A model generated the notes under the pieces. That model did no database searches and was not told the DNA's origin. It saw only the letters and a list, made by a program, of their open reading frames with translations. Positions 13,168-24,529 of a DNA stretch of 64,000 nucleotides are shown one piece after another (positions within the stretch are counted from its first letter, which is position 1; each line of letters opens with the position of its first letter). Made by a program: the position numbers and the translations under genes. This stretch comes from Chamaecyparis obtusa (Eukaryota > Streptophyta > Pinopsida > Cupressales > Cupressaceae), in contig BSBK01003561.1 of assembly GCA_027943335.1 (NCBI GenBank), positions 1-64,000 on the forward strand. Direction: 5' to 3'.

Positions 13168-14277
13168 CTAGAAGCCTACAAATAAGTATGAATATGCAGA
13201 TCTAATTTTGCTAGCATCCTCCCAAGTAGCAAAGGTATCATCACTAGGGTCCCATTGGAACCTTACCTGCTCTATGTGTTGACCCGTAAGGGTCAAAGTC
13301 TGTTGTTGGAGTATATGTACTAGCTCCAAAGCTAGCTACCTGTCCTCTACCTATAAAGTGTTCAGATCCAAAATAGGATTCAAACTAGGAATATACTCTC
13401 TAAGTAACGATACATAAAACACATCATGCACACATGCAAGGCTAGGTGGTATGGTGAGTCGGTAAGCAATCGGTCCTATCCTCTCAAGGATTTCAAATGG
13501 ACTTGCAAATCTCAATGCCAACTTAGAACCTTTTCCATAATGGATAGGGCTCTTATGTGGGTGGACTCTCAAAAACACCTTATCTCCAACAAAGAACTAT
13601 CTATCAATCTTGTGAGCATCAACATACTTTAATAGTATCAGATTTCCACAATCCATATCAATTATTCAAGTGCATTTCTGGATTAGATGCTTAAAAACTT
13701 ACACAATCTAATCCAGAAACACATTTGAATAATAGTCAACATACTTCTTTTGCCCATCTTGAGCTATCACAACATGTTCTCTAATTCTTTGAACTTTCTA
13801 CTCCATATCCTGTAACATCTCGGGGACAAGTAGTACTTTGTCCTCTAAGAGATCCCAACTTAGAGGGGTACAATAAGGATGACCATAAAGAGCTTGAAAT
13901 GGTGACATCCCCAAAGAACTATGATAGCCATTGTTGTAGGAAAACTCCAATAGGTACAAGTAATCTTCCCAATGGGTTTTTCTATCCATCACATACATCC
14001 TAAGCATTTCCTCAAGCACCTTATTAACTCACTCTATCTAATCGTCAATCTCTAGCTGATATGCCAATTTGAAATTCAACTGAGTCCCTAAAGTATGCTG
14101 TAAAGAGGTCCAGATTTATGAACTGAATACTGGATCTCTATCAAAGATAAATTTTCTAGGAACACCATGCAATCTAACTATATCCTTCATGAAGACTTTG
14201 GCTATTGAGGTAGCAGTATAGGATGACTGGATATGATAGAAATATGCTACCTCGGTTAACTTATCCACTGTTACCAT
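13168..14277 (-). pseudogene. pol: Chromovirus H integrase C-terminal half with chromodomain (3' fragment of split pol)
   Basis: Integrase inserts the cDNA; a chromodomain tail can direct insertion to particular chromatin. On the minus strand this carries the late core (YHSSLGMSPFQALYG near 13900) and the C-terminal domain (SPFEILERIGPIAYRL, VHDVFYVSLL) at 13351-13578. After two stops comes a chromodomain-like tail (VRFQWDPSDDTFATWE) ending at a TAG at 13168. It continues across element A into 46710-47290: removing A and one copy of ACCAT restores the reading through DLIMVTVDKLTE. Stops and frameshifts make it a pseudogene. Confidence 0.85.
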
Positions 14278-15599
14278 TGTTAGGAATAGTCCCAAGTCAT
14301 AATTGAGAGGGGGGGCGGGGGGGGGGGGGGGGGGGTGAATCAGTTATCTACAAGTTTTAATTCTTTATCCAATTAAGTATATAATACATTAAGCATAAAC
14401 ACAATGAAAGAACACTTAACACAACACCACAATTTTGGTTACGGGGAAACCCAAATAGGTAAAAACCCCGGTGGGAATCGATACCGACTAAGAATTGAAC
14501 TAGTGTATTATGATCCCTGTTAGAAGACCTTACAACCCTGTTAGTAGTTGATCTTTACAATGTAATAAGTATAGTGACCTGGTCAAGGGTCGGACCCTAT
14601 TAGGAGTCTTCTATAATTAACCCTATTAGGGGTGAGGATGTAATGTATGAGATCTCATTGCTCAAAGGGGTGAAGGCTACAAGCTTTTGAATAATAGATA
14701 TACACTATATCTGGATCTTGGTGAACTATGCATATACATGTTGTCTTGATCAATTCCAATGAATAGCATATACTATTTACTTGGTCACATAGACCTTCTT
14801 CTAATGGCTCAACACTTCACACTCTCTGATCTTCTCTTCACATATAACTCTGAACCATGCTTAGCAATCACAAATGACTGCCTATAAATATCTTTCCTCT
14901 AAATGATATAATCAATTCAACCTATTAGAACCATCTTGAAATAATATCAAAGAAATAATACAACTTTCCAATAACACCTCAATCAGCTCTACTAAGCACA
15001 CAACATAAATTAAGATCGGTCAACTTCATATGAGTAGATGCGACTCTTCACAATTTCAGCTCTAGCAATTTAACTAATACTTTCTTCTCATGCCAAATTA
15101 TGTCATGCATTCTTAATAGAGTCTTCTTAACTCTTCTCTTAATACAATTCCAAGTGCACATACTGAGATGATAGGCACAACTACCACAATCATATAAACT
15201 CTATCGATTGTTCCAGATAAACTCATGAAATTGAGACTTTGAATTGGAGACTTCATAACTCAGCTTATACTACATATCTGACTCTACTTTCATGAACTTA
15301 ACATCATAAATATGTCTACAACATAACTATAAGGGTGCAAGGCTCTACTACAACTGTATGACCAATCAAATACAGAACTATTCTTGGGACCTATCAAGAA
15401 CACTTACTGATATAAACAACTATATTACTGTCTTCACTCAGAATCAACCTCTATGACTATGATATCATGTTGATAACATATCTATGCAACATATGTTGAG
15501 AAAACTCTCCATTAGACTTCCACACATGCTACTTACCATATGTTATCATCAATGACAAACATACAATTCACAAACTAGCTTGCTGGAAAATCTCCAACA
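14278..15599 (-). repeat. Element A 3' LTR
   Basis: About 1.3 kb, matched by 45405-46704. Near the plus-strand left end is the block GAGGGGGGGCGGGGG...GGTGAATCAG, where the right copy has only GAGAGGGGGGTGAATCA. Several TTAGGAGT-like repeats lie at about 14530-14640. No coding sequence. Confidence 0.92.
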
Positions 15600-15611
15600 A
15601 TCTCCCCCTTT
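15600..15611 (-). other. Element A polypurine tract
   Basis: Minus-strand AAAGGGGGAGAT abuts the LTR start TGTTGGAG. Further GGGGGAG copies occur at about 15697, 15791 and 15841 in the 400-base non-coding stretch before RNase H. Confidence 0.8.
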
Positions 15612-16048
15612 GGCATTGATGGAAACATATGGAATGAAAAACACCACCAATCCAAGTGACCAATTATCTTATAACATTTTCCATTTCCTCAACAAACTCC
15701 CCCAAGGATGAATCCTCCAACTAAATCTGAATGCACTGAATATCAACTACTGCAACTCCTCCCTACTCCATATTCATTACTAAATATGCTCCCCCTTACT
15801 GAATAGTTTCTTTTATTATTTTTCATGACTTCACATATACTCCCCCTTTGACATCAATGGAAAGGGGTGCCAACACATTTAAGCATTGGTACTAATCTTG
15901 ATGTAGAGTATTTAACCTATCATCAGTCCTTGAGGACTGATGCACTCTATTATCTCTAATCAGATTCAGGGAATGGAATTAATCCCAACTTCTCCCTAAG
16001 ATACTCAAAAGTATCCTTAGGTAGAGGCTTTGTGAATATGTCTACTAG

Positions 16049-16717
16049 CTAATCTTTTGTACTTGCATAGTCCACCATTACTTCTTTCTCTACTACTTTA
16101 TCTCTTAGGAAGTGATACTTTATCTCAATATGTTTTTTCTTTGCATGCATCACAGGGTTCTTTGACATATTGATGGTGCTAGTGTTATCACAATGAATAA
16201 TAATAGGGTAATCAATATGAATACCAAAATATTTTATCATTTTCTTAGTCCACACAGTTATAGAGAAATTCAATGCTTTTTCAATATACTCTACTTCTGT
16301 TGTTGACTGAGAGATACAATTATGCTTTTTACTTATCCAAGTGACAAGTCTATCACCAAGAAATACAACTCCTCCTGAGGTACTCTTTCTATCATCCACG
16401 CATCCTACCCAATTTGCATTTGTATATACATGAAGCTCTACATTCTCATAATTAGGATACCATAAACCATAGTCTAAGGTTCCATTTGAGTATCTGAATA
16501 TTCCTTTTACTACCATGAGATGACTTTTCTTAGGTTCTGTTACAAATCTTCCAACAATACCAATTGCATTGGAAATGTCAGGTCTGGTTTGAGTAAGATA
16601 TATAATTTTTCCAATCATATACTTATATAGGGTTATATCTACTACTGGTGACTCATCTTCTTTTGAAATCTTACATCCTATTATCATAGGGGTACTTACT
16701 AGTTTCCAATCATCCAT
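16049..16717 (-). pseudogene. pol: Element A RNase H domain (Ty1/copia)
   Basis: This degrades the RNA strand during reverse transcription. The open frame of 222 codons covers the RT connection and the copia RNase H: PDISNAIGIVGRF, then YTNANWVGCVDDRKSTSGG, VTWISKKHN, QSTTEVEYI and HCDNTSTINMSKN. The family usually has SDADWAG at the second motif; here both acidic residues are Asn, so catalysis is probably lost. The ATG is arbitrary, since this is part of a polyprotein. It lies downstream of RT at 16805-17554. Confidence 0.9.
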
Positions 16718-16804
16718 CTTGAATGTTTTTAAGATTTATTTCACATACTTAGTTTAATTTATGAATATACCTTTATCTGTCTACTATACATTAAATCCAA
16801 AAAA

Positions 16805-17554
16805 TTATTTGATAGGACCAATCATGCTCATTTCAAATTGGCTTTGCATCTCCTTAGCAAATTCTACACCAAGCTTATCATTTCCACCAAATATAATGTC
16901 ATCAATAAATATAGCAACTAACAATATTCTATTAGATGTCTCTCTTATGAATAAGTTGTAATCTTCTGCTCCCTTTTTGAATCCAATCTTAGTCAAGTAA
17001 CCATCAAGTCTTTCATACCATGCTCTAGGGGCTTTCTTGAGTCCATAGAGGGATTTCTTCAATTTGCATACCATATCAAGTTTGTCTGATAATGTGAATC
17101 CTTCTGGCTGCTCAATGTATACTTCTTCCTTCAACTCTCCATTCAGGAATGCTAACTTAACATCCATCTAGTATACTTTGAAGTTCTTATATATAGCATA
17201 GGCTAGGAACAACTATATGGCTTCTAATCTACTTATTGAGGAAAATGTATTAGAGTAATCAATTCCTTCACTTTGTACATACCTTTTACATACTAATAAA
17301 GCTTTGTTTCTTATTACTGTACCATCTCCATTCATCTTATTTCTGAATATGCACTTGGTTCCTATTACATTTTTATCACTAGGTCTAGGGACCAATTCCC
17401 ATGTATCATTCTTAATTATCTGATCTAGTTTTTCTTTCATTGCTTCATGCCAATAGGAGTCTTTGCATGCATCTCCAAAACTTACTGGTTCAATTTGTGA
17501 CAGTAAATACACCTCTTCATTTGTTGTGGAACTTTTTTCTTTTGATCTTGTCAT
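16805..17554 (-). pseudogene. pol: Element A reverse transcriptase (Ty1/copia)
   Basis: The N-terminal part is at 17213-17554 (WHEAMKEKLDQIIKNDTWEL, GTKCIFRNKM). After a break it resumes at 16805-17167 with [40 protein letters not shown] and the active-site region [14 protein letters not shown], where FIDD replaces the usual YVDD. Stops separate the blocks and the RNase H. Order and motifs identify Ty1/copia RT. Confidence 0.9.
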
Positions 17555-17566
17555 GGCTTTACTGCT

Positions 17567-17777
17567 CTAATCTCCAATGATGTCTCCCTTTGAATGATAT
17601 CTAGATGTGAATTTTGGAATATTAGGTGAGACTCTCTCATCTTTCTTTTGAGTTTCTTCTTCTCTTATTTCAGGGTCATTGAATAGAACATCAATGCTCT
17701 CAAACATTTCTTCAACAACTGCTTCACTACTAGTAGGTCTAGGTTCTTCTTTAATCATAGGTGCATAATCATGATAT
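17567..17777 (-). pseudogene. Element A pol linker between integrase and RT
   Basis: An acidic, low-complexity linker (VVEEMFESIDVLFNDPEIRE) joins the integrase C-terminus to RT. It is interrupted by element B at 17783. The frame reads on across B into VDEKFMIQE at 42808, which supports the insertion model. Confidence 0.75.
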
Positions 17778-17782
17778 CTTTC

Positions 17783-18974
17783 TGTTAGAAAGTAAAGTCC
17801 ACCAAGATAACTAAGAGGGGGGGGGGGCGGGGGGGGGGGGGGGGGTGAATCATTTATGAGATAAATACAACTTTTATCAACCTTAATAGATTTTAACCAT
17901 CTAAACAATGTAATCAACAACCATAGAAAGATATACATCCACAATAACACAATGACACAAGATATGTTGACTAGGGATCCTCTTGATCAAAGAGTAAATC
18001 CTAGTGGGAATGATGCCCACAAAAGATGCACTAATATGAAAGTTCCTTATTAGAGGATGGACTCTATTAGGAGTCTTATGAAATATATTCAATACATATG
18101 AGTCCTAGTTAGGAGACTTTGAATCTCTGCTAAAAGATTCTAACTCTATTAGGAGTTATGGAAGACAGAAGGACCCACTACCCAAACAGCTTCAAGGTAA
18201 GATCACTGAACTCACTATCCAACTAATCTATGTATTAATCAAAAGAATAATACCAAAATATTACTTATCTCAACAATTCAATACTCCTCTTACTATGCCA
18301 AACTGCACCAACTACTTCTTCAGATCTCAATCCTAGATCTCTGAGATTCACATATCCTCTTTCCATAAATTCTCTTTCACAAATCCTTCACTCACTTTCT
18401 CATTACACACACATACACATACTACAACAAGGAAAATATTCCTTCCTTTATACCACACTCAAGTAATTACAAATGAGTCAGCATACAAATTACAAAATCA
18501 AAATTACACAAAACTGTAGGCTTCCAATTAAGATAATTCTCCACTTGTGTGACCTCAGATCTTCTTCTCATGTCCACATCACTAAAATCATGTCTTGAAA
18601 TTCCTCATAACTACAAATGATTAGATTCTATCCTGATTAGGAGATATCATCCAATTTCCACAAATCGCTACTCGGGAACACTGCTTAAATACTGCTTCCA
18701 CTAATTTCCTCATAACTGTCATGAATAAATGAATTTCTATCTATGCTCTTAACCAAAATCTCATATAACATCATAGAGGAATTCCTCAACTTCACATAGG
18801 TTCATCTTCAATATCCCAAGTGTGCTAACTCAAACACTGTCTGCTTCTCTGCTATTCTTCAGTACATCACTGTGTTGACATCAATGACAATCACAGTCAT
18901 GAATGCAACAAAAAATGCTATAGAATGGTTGTGAATAATCCCCCATAGGATATATTTGGCATTCATTCCTAAAA
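17783..18974 (-). repeat. Element B 3' LTR
   Basis: The plus-strand ends are TGTTAGAAAG and TTCCTAAAA; the right copy keeps CTAACA at the second end. A long G run with one C (about 17816-17845) replaces the short GAGGGGGGGTGAATCAG of the right copy. Repeated TTAGGAGT motifs lie at about 18065-18160. The small ORF at 17901-18092 is not coding. Confidence 0.9.
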
Positions 18975-18986
18975 ATCTCCCCCATT
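18975..18986 (-). other. Element B polypurine tract
   Basis: Minus-strand AATGGGGGAGAT abuts the 3' LTR. Similar GGGGGAG copies lie at about 19147 and 19264 in the non-coding stretch to 19390. Confidence 0.75.
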
Positions 18987-19390
18987 AGCATTGATGGAAA
19001 CATAGATGAAAAAACATCGAAGTTCCATAAATCAAACACTGCAACACTGCTGCTCTAAAAATGCTTTCAAGTCTTCTTCATCAATCAAATCTTGCTTCAT
19101 TTTCCTATTCAGTTCTCTCCAACAAATGGTTTTTCATGTATACTTCTCCCCCATTGACATCAATGATAGATGTTTCATCATTATGTCAACAACTTCAATG
19201 TCAAAAGACATTGTTCAGAAAATACATTCACTAGAGTCCTCATGACTCAACTCAGCTACACATACTCCCCCATAGAGGAAGTACCAACATCTAGTCTAGA
19301 AGAAAGATAAGGCTCATATACCACTAGACAGATGCAACAATCTGCATCACTTCTCAAAAGTAAGCTGGGGCATAACCCCAAGCATACCTC

Positions 19391-20345
19391 TTAGATACTC
19401 AAATGTATCCTTAGGCAAAGGTTTTGTAAATATGTCTGCAATCTATCCTTTGTGATTATGTACTCAATTTTGACTTCTTTCTTAGTAACTTTTTCTCTCA
19501 CGACATGATACTTTATCTCTATATCCTTTGTCTTAGAATGTAACATAGGATTCTTAGACATACTAACTGTGCTAGTGTTATCACAATGTATAACAATAGG
19601 CTCAACAAATTTTATTCCAGTATCCTTCAACATTTGTTTCATCCAAATTATTTGATTACAATTGTTTGCTACTACCATATACTCTGCTTCTATTGTGCTC
19701 TATGAAATACAATTCTACTTCTTGCTTAGCCAAGAAACTAATCTTCCTCCAAGGAAAAATGCTCCACCACTGGTGCTCTTTTTATCATTAACAAAAATAA
19801 CAACAACCAACAAACCATTTTCAATTTCCTTTGTGTATAGGTTGCTATTAGTTGTACCTTTTGTAAATCCTAACTTTAACAAATACTTATCCAATCTTTC
19901 ATACCAAGTTCTAGGTGATTTCTTTAGTCCATATAAATATTTCTTCAGTTTACATACCATGTCTCCTTCTTGAGTTAAAGGAAAACCTTCGGGCTGCTTA
20001 ATGCAGACTTCTTCTTCCAATTCTCCATTTAGAAATGTTGACTTCACATCTATCTAATACACTTTGAATTTCTTGTAAGCTGCACAGGCCAAAAACATTC
20101 TTACTACAATTCTTTCTACTGGTACAAAAGTTTCTTCATAGTCAATTCCTTCTTGCTGTGAGTATTTTTTACATACCAATCTTGCTTTGTTCATTCATCT
20201 TATGTCTGAATACCCATTTTCTTCCTATAACATTCTTATCTTTAGGTCTAGGGACCAATTCCCATGTCTTATTCTTTTCAATCTAATCCAATTCTTCTTT
20301 CATGGATTTAATCCAATTTTCATCTTCACAAGCTTCACTAGTACA
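19391..20345 (-). pseudogene. pol: Element B RT-RNase H remnant with internal deletion fusing the two domains
   Basis: The RT part at 19715-20047 reads TFLNGELEEEVCIKQPEG, VCKLKKYLYGLKKSPRTWYE and VVVIFVND. It then passes directly into the RNase H phrase KKSTSGGAFFLGGRLVSWLS. In element A the same two points are far apart, so an in-frame deletion has removed the end of RT, the connection and the first RNase H motifs. The RNase H C-terminus follows at 19391-19678 (IHCDNTSTVSMSKNPMLH). RT N-terminal sequence continues brokenly to about 20345. The element could not have made an active RT. Confidence 0.87.
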
Positions 20346-20393
20346 TTTAGGTTCAATTTGAGAAATCAAACACAAATGTTCTTGTACCTTATT

Positions 20394-20624
20394 TCATGTC
20401 AAAACTCCTATGTCTATGCTTCCAATAATCTGCTCAACAGGTTGATTCCTTGATAGATTCTTGTTAGGTGTCACTGTCTGAGTACTTGTTTTTGCTCTCG
20501 GTTCTTTAATGGTTTCTTCACTATGGCTCTCATTCAAAAAATCATTTTTAGTTTCATAGAATAGTTCAGTAGTCTCAAGATTAGGTCTAGGCTGAGTTCC
20601 TTCATATGATTCATAATCAAGCAT
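20394..20624 (-). pseudogene. Element B pol linker between integrase and RT
   Basis: A hydrophilic 76-codon frame (YESYEGTQPRPNLETTE) corresponds to the integrase-RT linker. Element D inserted just upstream at 20635. Removing D and one target duplication joins DEKFRIQ (31113 side) to ETMLDYES in frame. Confidence 0.75.
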
Positions 20625-20634
20625 TGTTTCCTGA

Positions 20635-22146
20635 TGTGGGCAAGGCTTTTGAGGATACCTGTTTTAAAAGACTCAAACCAAACAAAGGTTATATTTTAGT
20701 CTAGCATGAAATCAATCAAAAACAAGTAAAACTCTAAACTAAGCCACCTCAGATTGAGCTAAAATAGGTGCACCCAAGCACTGTTTGATTTGCTCTTGCT
20801 TAAGGGGATGTGCGTGTGCTCTCTAAGCACTTGGAGCATGTTCCTTATGCATTTTAGGATGGATTGAGATCCATAAAAACCCCATAAATAGCACAAAATA
20901 GGTATAGAACACCTGATTTGCCCCTAAGGCCTCAAGGATCAAATGATGCTGAAATGAAGATTAAGCTACATGATGTTTATGCTAAGATTGATTTTAAGCC
21001 AAATAGAGATGTGATACGATGCTATGCTTATGCAAAACAATGGAAGAAACTAGGTTAATCCATTAAATCTATGCTAAGATGTGTTTTAAGAAAGCTTGAA
21101 AATAATGAGAGACTAACAATTAGTATGAAAGCTAAATGATTTAGAGCTATTCTAGCATTATAACATTGCTTGAAATAAAAGGTGAAATGGGTATTTTGCT
21201 CTTGGAAATGAGGAGCATTTATAGGATTTGGGAAGGAGGAATGAGTGGCCAGGATCAAAATCCTTAAGAGACACCAAGATTCATTCAAAGGGGAGCACAT
21301 GGATTGTGCTAGTTCAGGGTCTCCTCCTTGTGACAAGTGTCATAAGGGCATTGGGTTGAAAGATGGGAGGGATGTGCACAATTTGGGAAATGTGCCTAAG
21401 GTCAAAGGGTGTAAGAAAGGGGTGAGGGGCTTCTTAAATGCATGATAAATGCATGTAAGAGGGATAAGGAGGCTTTAAATGCATTTAATGCATGTAAGAG
21501 AAGTTTCTAGAAGTTTTTTGACTTTGGGTTAAGCTTAGGAGTTGGCTAACCTTGGTTAGGGAATGTGACAGGATTAGGGGGGGATTAGGATTAGGATTAG
21601 GATTAGGACTTTCTAGAAGAGTCTAGAATTTCCTTAGGATAAACATGGATTTTAGGAAATAGATAAAGATTTATTTATTTCCATGGTTTAGGTTTTGAGA
21701 ATATTTATTAAAAATGAATTTAACAAATATGAGGATTAAATATTTAATCTTAATTAAATATTTTGAGTTGGGATTAGGGTTAGGAAATGATGGGATTAGC
21801 TTTTAATCGAAATTAAAGGAGGATTAGAAGATTCTGGAAGAGGTTAGTGGTCTTAAGAAAATTGGCCAAGTTTTGGGCAAAAGATAAATAAATTATTTAT
21901 TTTGGGATTTTTGGTCAATTTATTAATTAAATAATTAATAAATAGGGGAATAATGTTTAAATAAGATTTAAACATTTTTGGGAGGAATTTCTTAATTAAA
22001 TATTTTTAATTAAGTGAAAGAGATTTAATGACATAAAAATAAATAAATTAATTAAATAATTAATTAATTAATAAATGATGATGTCATCAATGATTTTTCA
22101 AAAAATAAAAATACTTTATTTTCTAAAGGATTTTTAGCTGTCTACA
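20635..22146 (-). repeat. Element D 3' LTR
   Basis: A 1.5-kb direct repeat partner of 29611-31108. It contains four GGATTA-type hexamers (about 21572-21609) and long AT-rich tracts of TTAATTAAATAA type. The small ORFs near 21055-21445 recur at 30031-30421 because they lie in the LTR; they are not evidence of genes. Confidence 0.92.
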
Positions 22147-22160
22147 TTTTGCCCCTCTTT
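22147..22160 (-). other. Element D polypurine tract
   Basis: Minus-strand AAAGAGGGGCAAAA directly precedes the LTR start TGTAGACAGC. Confidence 0.75.
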
Positions 22161-24529
22161 GATGTGATGCCGTAAGTGGCATGGCGTCAACGACAAGAAA
22201 ATAAGATGCCCAAGACTAGAATTTAGAGGAATAAGGGATTGTGCCCCCTTGAGAAAATAATGCAAGGAGTAAACCTTGTGGAATTTTCTCGAAAGGAAAT
22301 AGAGAAGGAAGGAGCTAGGAAGAAGGGGCGATAAATAACCAAACTCCCAAGAGCAAAGATGGGTGAATGCAAGATGAGATGGAATGCAAAATGTAGGATG
22401 CAGCTACATGAGAGATGCAAGATGCAAGATTAATCTATATGATGCAGGATGCAGGAGATTGGGGGAAGCTCCAAGTGCAAATGTGGAGAGCACAACCTAG
22501 TTTAATATAGAAATGCTAGAGACCTACCAAGGATACTAGGATCATGAGGCCTTGTCACCAGTGTTGCATAGGACTAATGCTAAAAGACATGCAGGGTTGC
22601 CTCAGCATCATGCATGAAACCCAAAGGAGGCATGGTGGAAATGATGCTAAAGAAACCAAAAACACATAACTGACTCATAGGTAGAAGCAAAAGATTAAAA
22701 GACCTTGCCCTAGATTATCCTCATTCGTAGCGCACTATGATATAAAAGATTGTGGTGACTTTGAGTAGAGAACAACGAGAAGGCGTAAAAGATTAACAAG
22801 ACCCAAAGGACAAAATCCAAGGTCAAAATGAGAACTCCAAAAGACAACCTTTTCCAAGGAGAGAGATTTGATTTGATTGATGGTGGGAAGATTGGTTTGA
22901 ACATGTGGAAGGATGCATCGACATGAACCTAGTGTGCTTGGTGGAAGATTAGGTCAGACAGGAAGGATACAACTGAGGGGACCCGTGATTAGGCTTAGGT
23001 TAGACAAAATAGAAGCATACATCTATGCGGACCTGATGCTGAAGGGGAGAATGTTGTTTTGTTGATTGGAAAATGATGTAGTTCAAAGATGGTCATGATG
23101 ATCAAGCAGAGTCGACAATTGATGTTGCTGAAGTGCAAGGCTAGGTAGGACAAGATGTCTGATCAAATACTGCTGCAGGACTAACAAGGATATGTACAAC
23201 AAGACACGAGGATATTTACAATGGCTATGTACAAAAGCTAAGGATTAGGATGTACAAAGAACCTGGGGATGAAGCTGAAGCTCTAAAGATATGCAAGACG
23301 ATGCCCCAGTTGGGCTAGAAAGCCAAGATGGACTGACGAATGATGTGTCCTGAAATGATATAGATTTGGGAAGGACATATCCCAATGATGATGATTGGAT
23401 TGAGATCAAGGCTTGCTACAAGACTAAGGGTGTGATTTGGATTGGTTGGCTTGATCTTGGATGTTGGATAGCTAGAGGATGTGGATAGGATTGGAAGATG
23501 GCTTGCAATGTTTGGAGATGGATGAATGACATTGGATTGCATGAGGTTAGCCTATAGCTAGATACCAATGACAAGGGAAGAGACCAGGTGATGGAAAGAT
23601 GGAGGAAATGCTTAGGATGAGGATGATGGAAATGCTAGGAGATTTGGATGGAGGAAGATTTGGATTTGGATGGAAGAACTGCTAAGGGATCTGGCTAGAG
23701 GAATGTTTGGGGATCTGGATAGAGGAATATTTGGATTTGGATGGAGGAATTGCGGAGAGATTTTGGATGGATGAAGATTGGATGGGGAGATGGAAGAGCT
23801 TGGGGAGATTGGATGGAAGATTTGATTGAGGATTAGGATAGAATGCTAGTGGAACCACTGAGGGATCTAGCTAGAGGAAGATTTGAGGAGATGGGATGGT
23901 AGATTTGCTTGAGGATTGAAAGATGGATGCTAGAGGAACTGCTGAGGAATCTGGCTAGGGGAATGCTTGGGATTTGGGGAGATGGAAAGATTTTGGATGA
24001 AAGATAGTCTCCAAGGAATATGTTGCCAAGGAATAAGATGCCCCCTGCTTAGGATAGTTCATGTATTCAGAGGTAGTAGGATGGGGTACAATTGGATAGT
24101 AGATATGATGACAAGAGGATGAGGAAGGTAGATGGAAGCTAGGATGAATGGATCAAATAGAGGATATGTAGATGAAAGGTGTGATGGATGCCAAGGAGGT
24201 GCCCAAAATCATGTATACCTGGTAGTCTTTGTTTGGTCATCAAGATCCAAAGGAGGATGAAGGAGGTGAGAGACAAATGGGATGGAAGAGATGTTGGATA
24301 AGAGGTGATAGAAGGGAATGGCCCCCATCTGCAAAAAGGAATTGGGGGGAGGCCTATGCATGATGCCTGTTTGCCAAGTTTTCATCATGGTACTTGTCCA
24401 AGGTGCTTGAATTGCCAAGTTTTCACCATAGGATGAATGTTTTTCTCTTTTCTTTTTTTGATATTTTTCTCCTGATTTTTTCCAATTTTTATAGATTTTT
24501 TGATTTTCTGCTGACTTTGTGCTGATCTT
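22161..24529 (-). other. Element D non-coding internal region with purine-rich imperfect repeats
   Basis: No gene was recognised. From about 23560 to 24180 the plus strand is a degenerate tandem array of GGATTTGGATGGAGGAA-like units with GCTAGAGGAA spacers. Phrases such as ATGCAAGATG also repeat near 22370-22450. Such non-coding stretches are common in large non-autonomous retrotransposons. Confidence 0.6.

Noticed and set aside
21055..21445. Paired ORFs repeated at 30031-30421
   Set aside because: They lie in the D LTRs, so similarity reflects LTR duplication, and no domain is visible.
21572..21609. Tandem GGATTA hexamers, as in an interstitial telomere
   Set aside because: The unit is TTAGGA, not the plant TTTAGGG, has only about four copies, and recurs in the other D LTR at 30548-30590.
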